Source of the DNA: a virus
Strand: one strand, 5' to 3'
Length of the DNA: 47,429 nt
Virus record (IMG/VR): IMGVR_UViG_3300031673_000093
Coordinates: 1-47,429 of that record
Part shown: positions 33,774 through 40,325 of the stretch, piece after piece
How the letters are laid out: each line of letters begins with the position of its first letter
Numbering within the stretch: position 1 is the stretch's first letter
The notes under the pieces: generated by a model
What the model was told of the DNA's origin: nothing
The model's input: only the letters and a program-made list of their open reading frames with translations
Database searches by the model: none
Position numbers and translations under genes: made by a program

Positions 33774-33896
33774 TTACTTATCATCTGGAGATGGACAAGG
33801 ATCTTCTGGTGGTGAATTGATTGGTTCTCCAAGATCTGTCGCTCTGACTTTCGTTCCTTTCTTTGACTTTTTTTCTTTTTTTATTTTCTTTTCCAT
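33774..33896 (-). CDS. 40-residue basic/Pro-rich peptide
   Basis: ATG at 33896, TAA at 33774. The first 18 residues are Lys-rich (MEKKIKKEKKSKKGTKVR), the rest Pro/Asp-rich and acidic. The start lies one base after the stop of the gene at 33898, which supports coupling. Unknown function. Confidence 0.5.
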   Translation of the reverse strand: MEKKIKKEKKSKKGTKVRATDLGEPINSPPEDPCPSPDDK

Positions 33897-33897
33897 G

Positions 33898-34074
33898 TTA
33901 TATAGCAATAAATAATTTTTTAATTGAATTAATGACCTTTATATTTAGGGAAAAGAGTAAAAGATGACCACGTTTTTGTTTGTCATAATCCATTGCTCTT
34001 AAAATCCCACATCCAAAAATAGCTCCTTCTGTTTCTCCTTGATTGTATGCTTTGAGCTTCTTAAAAAGTTTCAT
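33898..34074 (-). CDS. 58-residue protein, unknown
   Basis: ATG at 34074, TAA at 33898. It begins MKLFKKLKAYNQGETEGAIF, continues with GCGILRAMDYDK and ends with a moderately hydrophobic INSIKKLFIAI. The spacing of 1 bp to the next start, and the 10-bp hairpin just upstream, support a real gene. No family recognised. Confidence 0.5.
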   Translation of the reverse strand: MKLFKKLKAYNQGETEGAIFGCGILRAMDYDKQKRGHLLLFSLNIKVINSIKKLFIAI

Positions 34075-34099
34075 ATTCTTTTTTTGGTTAATTACCTCA

Positions 34100-34126
34100 T
34101 TCTCGTTCTTTTACAGAGAACGAGAA
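34100..34126 (-). promoter_or_regulatory. Ten-bp hairpin between virion genes
   Basis: TTCTCGTTCT (34100-34109) pairs perfectly with AGAACGAGAA (34117-34126) around a 7-base loop. It lies between the beta-helix stop and the next small gene. There is no T run on either side, so it is a processing or stability element rather than a terminator. Confidence 0.45.
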
Positions 34127-34150
34127 AGAACTGTGAGATATCTAATGACT

Positions 34151-35116
34151 TTAAGTAGTCATTGATAATGCTCCTCCATCTGTTCCATTACGATTATCAA
34201 CAAAACTATAAGTTCCACCACCTACTAAATCTTGAGTAGTAGTTCCAGCAATAGTCATTCTATTGCCACAAGCTACACCACCCCCGATTGTAATGGCATT
34301 AGTAATTGTTGATGTGGCTCCTCCTCCACCATTTGCACATAAGATATCATTGTCATTGGTTTGACCTTTGTAACTAAGATTGTTAATTACAATAGTGGCA
34401 ATGTTTCCGTCTCCAATCATAAAGTTATTTCCTATCACTTTTGCCCAAGTGCAACTAGAAGAAATACTAACAACTGAAGAAAATGTCAAATCAGAGACAA
34501 CAGAAGCAAATGTATTTTTTTCAATCAATTGGAAAGAACTTGATGCTGCAGACATATCTATTGATGGAACACCAGCAGTTGTAGTAGCATACAATCCAAA
34601 ATGATTGTGATGAATATGAGTACAATCAGCAACACCACCAGTAACCATTATAAAACTCTGGTTATTGTAATTCTTACAATAAAATCCAGCAATTTCACAA
34701 TTACCACCAGTTAATAAAATAGCATCATCATCAGCAACCATATGAATCTTTGTTGCACTATTAGAACCACATTCTTGTTTATTAAAGAGATAGTCCATTC
34801 CAATTAAATGAACATCTCTCTTAGACATTGTCAACTTAGTTGCCATATCATAATCATAATCTGAAGGAGCAACAAGAACGTAGTCATTTCTGCTAGCAAC
34901 ACAAGCATCTAAAGCAGCTTGAATTGCTAAATCATCGGTATCTGCACCAGAAGTTGTTATATAAACTCGTGGCACACCATCTCTATCTACCGGAAATTCA
35001 TTCAATAAATCTCCTGCAAAAGAGTCTGCACCATTAGCTACAAAGAATATTTTACCCAATGTAGGAGGTAATGCTTTTGCTATTGCACCATATCTTGAAT
35101 TTTGATTTTCAAACAT
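34151..35116 (-). CDS. Right-handed beta-helix protein (pectate-lyase-like), tailspike-like
   Basis: A 321-residue protein. About residues 50-110 (VYITTSGADTDDLAIQAALDA, then YDYDMATKLTMSKRDVHLIG) match the start of phage-type parallel beta helices. The rungs follow: CEIAGFYCKNYNNQSFIMV, HIHHNHFGLYA, FQLIEKNTFASVV and AKVIGNNFMIGDGN. Catalytic residues for a polysaccharide lyase cannot be placed. It sits directly after the major capsid gene, so a capsid-attached decoration is as likely as a tail spike. Confidence 0.7.
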   Translation of the reverse strand: MFENQNSRYGAIAKALPPTLGKIFFVANGADSFAGDLLNEFPVDRDGVPRVYITTSGADTDDLAIQAALDACVASRNDYVLVAPSDYDYDMATKLTMSKRDVHLIGMDYLFNKQECGSNSATKIHMVADDDAILLTGGNCEIAGFYCKNYNNQSFIMVTGGVADCTHIHHNHFGLYATTTAGVPSIDMSAASSSFQLIEKNTFASVVSDLTFSSVVSISSSCTWAKVIGNNFMIGDGNIATIVINNLSYKGQTNDNDILCANGGGGATSTITNAITIGGGVACGNRMTIAGTTTQDLVGGGTYSFVDNRNGTDGGALSMTT

Positions 35117-35124
35117 TTTATTAT

Positions 35125-35268
35125 TCTCAAGCCCACCGCACTTCCTAAACTCGTTTTAAGAAAACCAGTTATAGCTTGAGATAATAATGAATTAATTATT
35201 TATACAGGTTCACGACTATTCCTGCGACCTAATATATGCGGTGGAGCAGGGATTGAATCTACTCCACC
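35125..35268 (-). ncRNA. Candidate two-state RNA between capsid and beta-helix genes
   Basis: Three arms share one strand. TGCGGTGG (35237-35244) can pair with CCACCGCA (35133-35140), or the overlapping GGTGGAG (35240-35246) can pair with CTCCACC (35262-35268). A separate 8-bp pair, TCTCAAGC (35125-35132) with GCTTGAGA (35174-35181), encloses one arm. The pairings are mutually exclusive, as in attenuators or riboswitches. The 185-bp gap has no good open frame. Confidence 0.5.
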
Positions 35269-35301
35269 AACCCACAAGAGTTTTTTGACTTTGTAAATGG
35301 T

Positions 35302-36315
35302 CTACGCTGAACCGTCTCCTGCCGAAAACTTAATCCACATTCCTTCAACTACTGAAATTCCATAACCGGCTCTGTTTCTAAACTCCCAATCATCTGTTTG
35401 AACATCTTCTGCATTTGAACCAGCAGTAGGAGCAATCATATGAGGTGCTTCCCAAATTCCGATGTAGAAAGAAGACATTGTTGAAGAAGCGATTCCCCAG
35501 TAATATCTTTTAGTAGAATCAGGTGCTCCAGCTGCATCAGTCGCTACTCTCGGAAGAATAACGTGCTTGTATCTGTTCAGATTGACATTCAACACTCCAG
35601 TATGAGCAGCTTCAGGATCAGCAGTAGATTTCAAGTATTCAATAGCAGTATCGCAAGAATTTGGATCGTCAGTTGTCCAGAGAATATCAAAGACAGCTGT
35701 CATTTTCTCACCAAGAGCATTGTAAGTTTCTTCAACAACCAATCTCCTCATTCCTTCTAAAGCTCCTTTTGAAATCCTTGGATTGTTTGCCAATTGATTC
35801 CTATAAGCAGTCGTTGAACCAGCCAATGGATGGTTGCTATCAAACAATTCTTGAGAAGAACTTGCTCCAGTTGTCACATCAATCGTTCTTCCATCTCTGT
35901 CAACATAAGAAGTTTCTTGTCCAAAAGTTAATCTGTGAGAAAGATCCAAGTCAATAGTATTTGGTCCTTTCTTTCCAGCATTAGTCAAACGACGAGTAAC
36001 TTCACTGTATTTGTTCTGTGTTCTCATTTCGTAAGTAATTCCAATGTTATCGGCTACCCTGTAAGAAGTAATTGTATTTGAATAACCTTGTTGAACTTGT
36101 CCTCTGGCTGCTTGGTCTCCTTCTGCTTTATATGTCAAATATTCGTTGTTATCGATTGAAGAAATCTCTCTGGTATTTCCAGTATTAGCAGGAATATTCA
36201 TCTTCTGAACTAATCCAGAAGTTAACATTGCTTGACTTACTGAATTGTAAGCATTTTGCCAAATAATATCCGCCAACTTTACAAAATCACCTAATGTTAT
36301 TGTAGATAATTCCAT
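35302..36315 (-). CDS. Major capsid protein (HK97-fold-like)
   Basis: A 337-residue protein, a usual size for HK97-fold coats. It starts at a helix-rich N-terminus (ITLGDFVKLADIIWQNAYN), followed by YSNTITSYRVADNIGITYEM, the long-helix/spine region, then QELFDSNHPLAGSTTAYRNQ (about 132-151), a motif frequent in Mu-like and related coat proteins, then SKGALEGMRRLVVEE. A strand-rich A-domain ends in GISVVEGMWIKFSAGDG. It lies after scaffold and decoration-like genes. The assignment rests on size, position and motif pattern. Confidence 0.75.
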   Translation of the reverse strand: MELSTITLGDFVKLADIIWQNAYNSVSQAMLTSGLVQKMNIPANTGNTREISSIDNNEYLTYKAEGDQAARGQVQQGYSNTITSYRVADNIGITYEMRTQNKYSEVTRRLTNAGKKGPNTIDLDLSHRLTFGQETSYVDRDGRTIDVTTGASSSQELFDSNHPLAGSTTAYRNQLANNPRISKGALEGMRRLVVEETYNALGEKMTAVFDILWTTDDPNSCDTAIEYLKSTADPEAAHTGVLNVNLNRYKHVILPRVATDAAGAPDSTKRYYWGIASSTMSSFYIGIWEAPHMIAPTAGSNAEDVQTDDWEFRNRAGYGISVVEGMWIKFSAGDGSA

Positions 36316-36321
36316 AGATTA

Positions 36322-36795
36322 TTAAGCAGAAGCACAAATGTCAAGGTCAGCATATTCAGGAAGTTTGATAATCCTAAAAGTACCTTCACCAGCTGTAGTT
36401 GCTCCATCAGCAGTGGCCACTGTTACATCTACAAGAAGTAAATGACCATGAGCTCGTGTATCAACATCAGCTCCTTCGTGGTCTTCCACATCGCAGGGTC
36501 TATCTACATCAGTGCCAATAACAGCTGTTCCATCAGTAATTTTTCCTATCATTAAAGCACTAATATCTCTCGGAACGAAAACATAGAGATCTCGAACTGC
36601 GGAAGAAGTAGCTGAATCTTGAGCTGCAATTCCAACAATCGCAAGAGAAGCAGCAACTGCTAAATCCTTGGCAGCCTGAGCAAGTGTTGTAATTCCAATC
36701 AAATCTCCTTTCTCAACAGCTGCCACAGACGCAGTAAGAACAACTTTTTTCATTAACCATTTTCCTCTGTAAGGTCTGAATGAATTTTGTGCCAT
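36322..36795 (-). CDS. Capsid decoration or head-stabilising protein
   Basis: A 157-residue protein of alternating strands with many Ala, Asp and Val: KVVLTASVAAVEKGDLIGIT (about 17-36), LAIVGIAAQDSATSS and LYVFVPRDISALMIGKITDG. This resembles DUF2190/head-decoration proteins next to coat genes. It precedes the coat gene by 6 bp. Confidence 0.6.
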   Translation of the reverse strand: MAQNSFRPYRGKWLMKKVVLTASVAAVEKGDLIGITTLAQAAKDLAVAASLAIVGIAAQDSATSSAVRDLYVFVPRDISALMIGKITDGTAVIGTDVDRPCDVEDHEGADVDTRAHGHLLLVDVTVATADGATTAGEGTFRIIKLPEYADLDICASA

Positions 36796-36881
36796 TTTAA
36801 ATAATATTAAACTATATTATCAAGATAAATTCGACTAACTTTATCTCGTGATTTTACAAGTTATCATCTTGATTACTCTTA

Positions 36882-37006
36882 ACACCGAGTAGGTGTAAAA
36901 AAGAAAGAGAGCATCAAAAATATGGTGCCCTCCAGTTTGTTTCTGGTCAGGATTATAATTAGAAGGTTCAGTTGGCGAGATTGATTTAACGCCTATATCC
37001 TTCTAA
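36882..37006 (-). ncRNA. Candidate structured leader of the capsid genes
   Basis: The 233-bp gap (36796-37028) has no convincing gene. Going along the window: ACACC (36882-36886) faces GGTGT (36892-36896); CCAG (36932-36935) faces CTGG (36942-36945); TTAGAAGG (36959-36966) pairs with CCTTCTAA (36999-37006), and inside it GGCG (36974-36977) pairs with CGCC (36990-36993). It may be a 5' leader controlling coat translation, or a 3' stability element. Confidence 0.45.
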
Positions 37007-37028
37007 AGTCCTATAAATTTTTATTTTA

Positions 37029-37424
37029 TTATTTCTCTCTGTCAAATTGCTCAAGAATCCCAAAAAGAGTCCGAAGCTCATATTCTGGAATACTTTCACG
37101 TAATCCTTCTTTCTCTGGCAATTCCTTTAAATATAATTTCATGAATGTTGCTTCATCTAATGTTAATTCTATTTCATCTAACTCTTTGGTAAATGCATCT
37201 CTCATCTTGTCCTTGATTTTTAGTGACATCTTCCAATCCTTTACAGAATGAATCTTGGTATCAAATCGTCTCAAGAGACCCATTAATCCTATCAAATCAT
37301 TCCTCACATAATTTATATCTCCTTGAGGAGATTTAGATACTTCAAGTTCTCCTTTCTTATTCTTCTCCTGTGCCTCTTCTTTAATAAATCGTATTTTAAT
37401 CGGTTCAAACTTATTTTCTACCAT
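37029..37424 (-). CDS. Small helical virion or assembly protein
   Basis: I start at the ATG at 37424 (product opens MVENKFEPIKIRFI), not the ATG at 37469, because 37427-37567 encodes a separate small protein. The 131-residue product has a charged loop (EEAQEKNKKGELEV) then helices (LIGLMGLLRRFDTKIHSV, DEIELTLDEATFMKLYLKE). No family recognised. It lies just before the capsid leader. Confidence 0.5.
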   Translation of the reverse strand: MVENKFEPIKIRFIKEEAQEKNKKGELEVSKSPQGDINYVRNDLIGLMGLLRRFDTKIHSVKDWKMSLKIKDKMRDAFTKELDEIELTLDEATFMKLYLKELPEKEGLRESIPEYELRTLFGILEQFDREK

Positions 37425-37426
37425 AA

Positions 37427-37567
37427 TTATTTTGGAGGGTATTCCTTGATTCTTATCTTTTCCAAGCATTGAGGAATACCCTCGTGAATCTTAATTGTTA
37501 ATTCTCCAAATCTATACTTCTTTCTCCAACATTCAACAAGCCATTTTTCATTAGGATGGAGTTCCAT
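37427..37567 (-). CDS. 46-residue DUF2292/YezD-like protein
   Basis: ATG at 37567, TAA at 37427. It overlaps the upstream stop by 17 bp and ends two bases before the next ATG. It reads MELHPNEKWLVECW then KYRFGELTIKIHEGIPQ and KIRIKE, matching the small DUF2292 layout ('YG-x-T-I-x-x-H-x-G'). The function of this family is unknown. Confidence 0.65.
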   Translation of the reverse strand: MELHPNEKWLVECWRKKYRFGELTIKIHEGIPQCLEKIRIKEYPPK

Positions 37568-38018
37568 CCCTATTAATTTTCTGTTTATTTTTTGAGTATC
37601 CACCATTTATTTTAAGTACTTTATCTAGATCTGCAAGATTTATTTTACAATAATCTTTATTGAAAAGTTGTCCATATGCCTTTCGTGTATTCTCCTGGAT
37701 AGAATCTGGCAAAACAGATTGTAAGAGATATTGAATGTTTGCTCCTGATGGATCGAATATCGGTAGTTCTGAATCTGTAAGAATACCTAAGATCTTTGTA
37801 GCAACCGGTGCTATTTCTAATTGACGAAGAGCTGTTAAATCTATTGCCTTTTCTGTTGCTATTGCTTCTAAGGTATCTACCGGATATTCTTCCTTTGCAT
37901 TATCAGCAAATTCTATCTCTATAACATCTCTACCTAAGAAAGTTTTCCTTTCAGCAGAACGAAGATTAACAATCCTACGAGACCCTATAAACTTTCCTAT
38001 TAACTTAATCTTATTCAT
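37551..38018 (-). CDS. Virion-cluster protein, unknown
   Basis: A 155-residue protein. About residues 20-50 (LRSAERKTFLGRDVIEIEF, then EEYPVDTLEAIATE) are strand-rich, the middle carries IAPVATKILGILTDSELP, and the C-terminal end is Lys/Asn-rich. No family recognised. It lies between scaffold-like and decoration genes. Confidence 0.5.
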   Translation of the reverse strand: MNKIKLIGKFIGSRRIVNLRSAERKTFLGRDVIEIEFADNAKEEYPVDTLEAIATEKAIDLTALRQLEIAPVATKILGILTDSELPIFDPSGANIQYLLQSVLPDSIQENTRKAYGQLFNKDYCKINLADLDKVLKINGGYSKNKQKINRDGTPS

Positions 38019-38020
38019 AT

Positions 38021-38512
38021 TTAATTAACAAATTGAACACCGATGGTTAATTCAGTTCCATCATCTAATCTTTGCAATTTTAATGCTTCCTTCTTTGTTA
38101 CATTATCAGTTATCACTCCAATCACTTTTGCTTTAATGCTTTTTTCATATCGTCGTTCAAATTCCATCTCTTCCATCTTTACACTGCTTCCATCACTATA
38201 AATTATTTCTATTATTTGTGATTCTGTCCACACATTTGTTCCTGGGATTTTATAACTACCCTCATCTTGTATCATTCTCCATCCCACAATAAGTTTTCCT
38301 CCTATACTCCTTAATTTTACAATTGGAGGCAAATCTTCTCGATGTCGTGAATAATACCTTGCTAACGCTTTCTTATCAGCAGATTGCATCAAAATATCCC
38401 GATCTTTCTTTAAATCTCTTATCTCATCCAATAAACCTCTAAGAGTTTCTTTTATCTCTTCCTCTTTAATTGGTTTTTCCTCTCCACTTACTTTTGTTGT
38501 TTCTTCAACCAT
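38021..38512 (-). CDS. Virion-cluster protein with N-terminal coiled coil and C-terminal beta domain
   Basis: A 163-residue protein. Residues about 10-45 are acidic and helical (IKETLRGLLDEIRDLKKDRD). The remainder is beta-rich (IVKLRSIGGKLIVGWRMI and VWTESQIIEIIYSDGSSVKM, then a strand pair). A small-virion-protein or assembly role is plausible. Confidence 0.5.
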   Translation of the reverse strand: MVEETTKVSGEEKPIKEEEIKETLRGLLDEIRDLKKDRDILMQSADKKALARYYSRHREDLPPIVKLRSIGGKLIVGWRMIQDEGSYKIPGTNVWTESQIIEIIYSDGSSVKMEEMEFERRYEKSIKAKVIGVITDNVTKKEALKLQRLDDGTELTIGVQFVN

Positions 38513-38521
38513 AATTTTAAT

Positions 38522-39202
38522 TTAGATTAATTTATTTCTTCTTTGGTCTTCCTTAGAAACCCCGAGTTTCTCTCCAACAGCACTTGCTCCTTCAGAAGAC
38601 AATTTTCCTTTACTTTCTGATCCTTTAATTCCTGGTGTCATTCCTCCAGACGAAGAGATTACATCTCCTGATAATGGATTAACCGGTCTGCTTCCTGTTG
38701 CAAGAGTATAAGCATTGGCAATTCTTTCCCTTTGCTTCTCTGAGGTATCATCATCTGGAACAGTAAAGTTCTCATAATGAAAATTGATCTTCTTCTCAAG
38801 TTCTCCATCTCCTTCTGCTAATTTACTTATCATGTCTCTAACAGGTTGTTTCTTGGTATCTATTCTTATCCCTTCCACAGCTTCTTTTAATCCTTTAATT
38901 TCTTCTCTCAATTCCTCTGCCTCTTTTTCTTTCTCTGCTGTTTTTCCTCTTAATTTTCCAAAGTTCTTATCTTTACTTCTCTCTTTCTCTAATTCTTCTT
39001 CAGTTGCTTTTAAAGAATCTTCTTTCTCATTCAACTTAGTTTGAAGTTCTTCAGTTTTACCTTCAAATGCTGCTTTAGCTTCCTCTTTCGCTTCTTCAAT
39101 CTTTGCTTCAACCTCATCGGGAGTTAAAGTTTCATCTAAAGGATTACCTTGTGAATCAAAAACTTCAGGAATTGGATTGCCTTCTTTATCAAATAATTCC
39201 AT
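38522..39202 (-). CDS. Scaffold-like protein
   Basis: A 226-residue protein. The N-terminus has FDKEGNPIPEVFDSQGNP; about residues 30-130 are a dense E/K coiled coil (KEDSLKATEEELEKERSKD); then FTVPDDDTSEKQRERIANAYTL. It ends in a Gly/Ser-rich, basic tail (SKEDQRRNKLI). The plan (acidic coiled coil with a basic tail upstream of the coat gene) is that of capsid scaffolds. It is headed by motif copies at 39231 and 39280. Confidence 0.65.
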   Translation of the reverse strand: MELFDKEGNPIPEVFDSQGNPLDETLTPDEVEAKIEEAKEEAKAAFEGKTEELQTKLNEKEDSLKATEEELEKERSKDKNFGKLRGKTAEKEKEAEELREEIKGLKEAVEGIRIDTKKQPVRDMISKLAEGDGELEKKINFHYENFTVPDDDTSEKQRERIANAYTLATGSRPVNPLSGDVISSSGGMTPGIKGSESKGKLSSEGASAVGEKLGVSKEDQRRNKLI

Positions 39203-39230
39203 AATTAATTTATCATTTGGTTAATAATTA

Positions 39231-39241
39231 TTCGACCATTT
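39231..39241 (-). promoter_or_regulatory. AAATGGTCGAA motif, reverse strand
   Basis: Variant copy with one mismatch (T for A), ending 28 bp before the scaffold-like ATG at 39202. Confidence 0.4.
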
Positions 39242-39279
39242 TAACGATCTTTTTTTAACGCAGATAGAACGAAACTGCA

Positions 39280-39290
39280 GATCGACCTTT
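39280..39290 (-). promoter_or_regulatory. AAAGGTCGATC motif, reverse strand
   Basis: Second copy, 77 bp before the scaffold-like ATG, immediately after the stop of the small gene at 39295. Confidence 0.4.
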
Positions 39291-39294
39291 ATTA

Positions 39295-39459
39295 TTATTT
39301 TTTGGCTATTCTAATCTTAGATTTAGGCATGTGCTTAAACATCTCGTGCATCTTAATCCCTTTCTTCCTAGCAGCCGAAGATGCATAACAATATCGCTTC
39401 CCTGTATCTTTGGAAGTCATACAATATTTACTTCCGCTTCGTGAAAAAGTATAAGGCAT
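39295..39459 (-). CDS. 54-residue small basic protein
   Basis: ATG at 39459, TAA at 39295. The product reads MPYTFSRSGSKYCMTSK then DTGKRYCYASSAARKKG and MHEMFKHMPK. Two Cys and a Ser/Lys-rich, well-spaced pattern look like a genuine conserved small protein rather than a chance frame. I recall similar proteins in large viruses but can name no function. Confidence 0.6.
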   Translation of the reverse strand: MPYTFSRSGSKYCMTSKDTGKRYCYASSAARKKGIKMHEMFKHMPKSKIRIAKK

Positions 39460-39467
39460 ATTTTTGT

Positions 39468-39812
39468 TTAGATGAATTTTCTTATAAAATTTTTCAATCC
39501 TTTATTCATTTCCTCAAGTGTTCCTTTTGCCAATCCTTTTGGACTTTTCATATATTCTGCTTTTTTTCTTAAAACATCAGCTTCTTTACTGTATTGGATC
39601 GCCTTCTTCCGTTGCTCCTCTTGTTTTACACTTGGTCTTACAGTGATACTTCTAGTTGCAGAACTAGTTCCTGCAGCTTCAGCTTGTTTCTTCAAATATG
39701 CTGCACTTGGTCTTACAAAAATGCTTCTAGTTGCAGCACTAGTTCCTGCATATTTTGAAGGAGTAGTTTTTGCCAATCCTTCCTTCATTGATTGTACTAA
39801 ATTTTTTGCCAT
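39468..39812 (-). CDS. Basic protein with an internal TRSI-x-VRPS repeat
   Basis: A 114-residue basic protein. AGTSAATRSIFVRPS (about 22-36) and AGTSSATRSITVRPS (about 46-60) are near-identical, copied at DNA level too. Between and after them are Lys/Ala helices. A short DNA- or capsid-binding protein is possible. Confidence 0.55.
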   Translation of the reverse strand: MAKNLVQSMKEGLAKTTPSKYAGTSAATRSIFVRPSAAYLKKQAEAAGTSSATRSITVRPSVKQEEQRKKAIQYSKEADVLRKKAEYMKSPKGLAKGTLEEMNKGLKNFIRKFI

Positions 39813-39832
39813 AATTGGTGAGTGTTATTAAT

Positions 39833-40000
39833 TTATAATGTTGTCGACTTTATTAATCTATATTTTTCTCTTAATTTGTTTTCTTCTTTTGAAAATTCTT
39901 TCCAACATTTTTCACACAAACAATTACCTTCTCCTAATCTATCATCTTTCCCTTTTAATCTTTCTTCTTTGCCACACTTATTGCAAACATATTTAATCAT
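39833..40000 (-). CDS. 55-residue zinc-ribbon protein
   Basis: ATG at 40000, TAA at 39833. It begins MIKYVCNKCGKEERLKG and continues with NCLCEKCWKEFSKEEN, giving two C-x2-C knuckles 24 residues apart. It ends with a Lys/Arg helix. It is packed between two virion genes, four bases from the upstream stop. Confidence 0.65.
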   Translation of the reverse strand: MIKYVCNKCGKEERLKGKDDRLGEGNCLCEKCWKEFSKEENKLREKYRLIKSTTL

Positions 40001-40004
40001 ATTA

Positions 40005-40325
40005 TTATACAGGAGTAATTACTTCTCCTGGTTCAGATTCTTCCTCCTTCTCGAATCTTGATCTTGATATTTTAACTTGCTCTTCAAACCAATCCACCAT
40101 TTCTTTCAAACAGTAAAGAGCACCTTGATGCCAAATAGCATGTTCCATTGGAACTTTTGTCCAATCTTTTGCTCCCATACTTCTTAACCATTCAAGCTCT
40201 TTTAAAGCAAGGACCTTTTTAAAATGAGATTCATAGAATATCTCTATGTCTCCAGCTCTATTTCTTAACTCTTCATCAGTCAATCGTTCTTTGTCTATTT
40301 CTATAAGATTCTTTCCTGTATTCAT
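40005..40325 (-). CDS. Helical protein beside portal, unknown
   Basis: A 106-residue protein, helical: LTDEELRNRAGDIEIFYE then KVLALKELEWLRSMGAKDW, with an acidic C-terminal tail. It directly abuts the portal stop (start codon next to it). No family recognised. Confidence 0.55.
   Translation of the reverse strand: MNTGKNLIEIDKERLTDEELRNRAGDIEIFYESHFKKVLALKELEWLRSMGAKDWTKVPMEHAIWHQGALYCLKEMVDWFEEQVKISRSRFEKEEESEPGEVITPV

Noticed and set aside
33694-33915. 73-codon forward frame in the 478-bp gap
   Set aside because: It lies over two reverse-strand small genes with tight coupling and the surrounding genes are all reverse.
35220-35270. tRNA-like T-arm (ATTCAATC) in the gap after the capsid gene
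   Set aside because: The five bases on either side of the loop do not pair as a T stem, and no anticodon or acceptor arm can be drawn. The stems present form the two-state hairpins instead.
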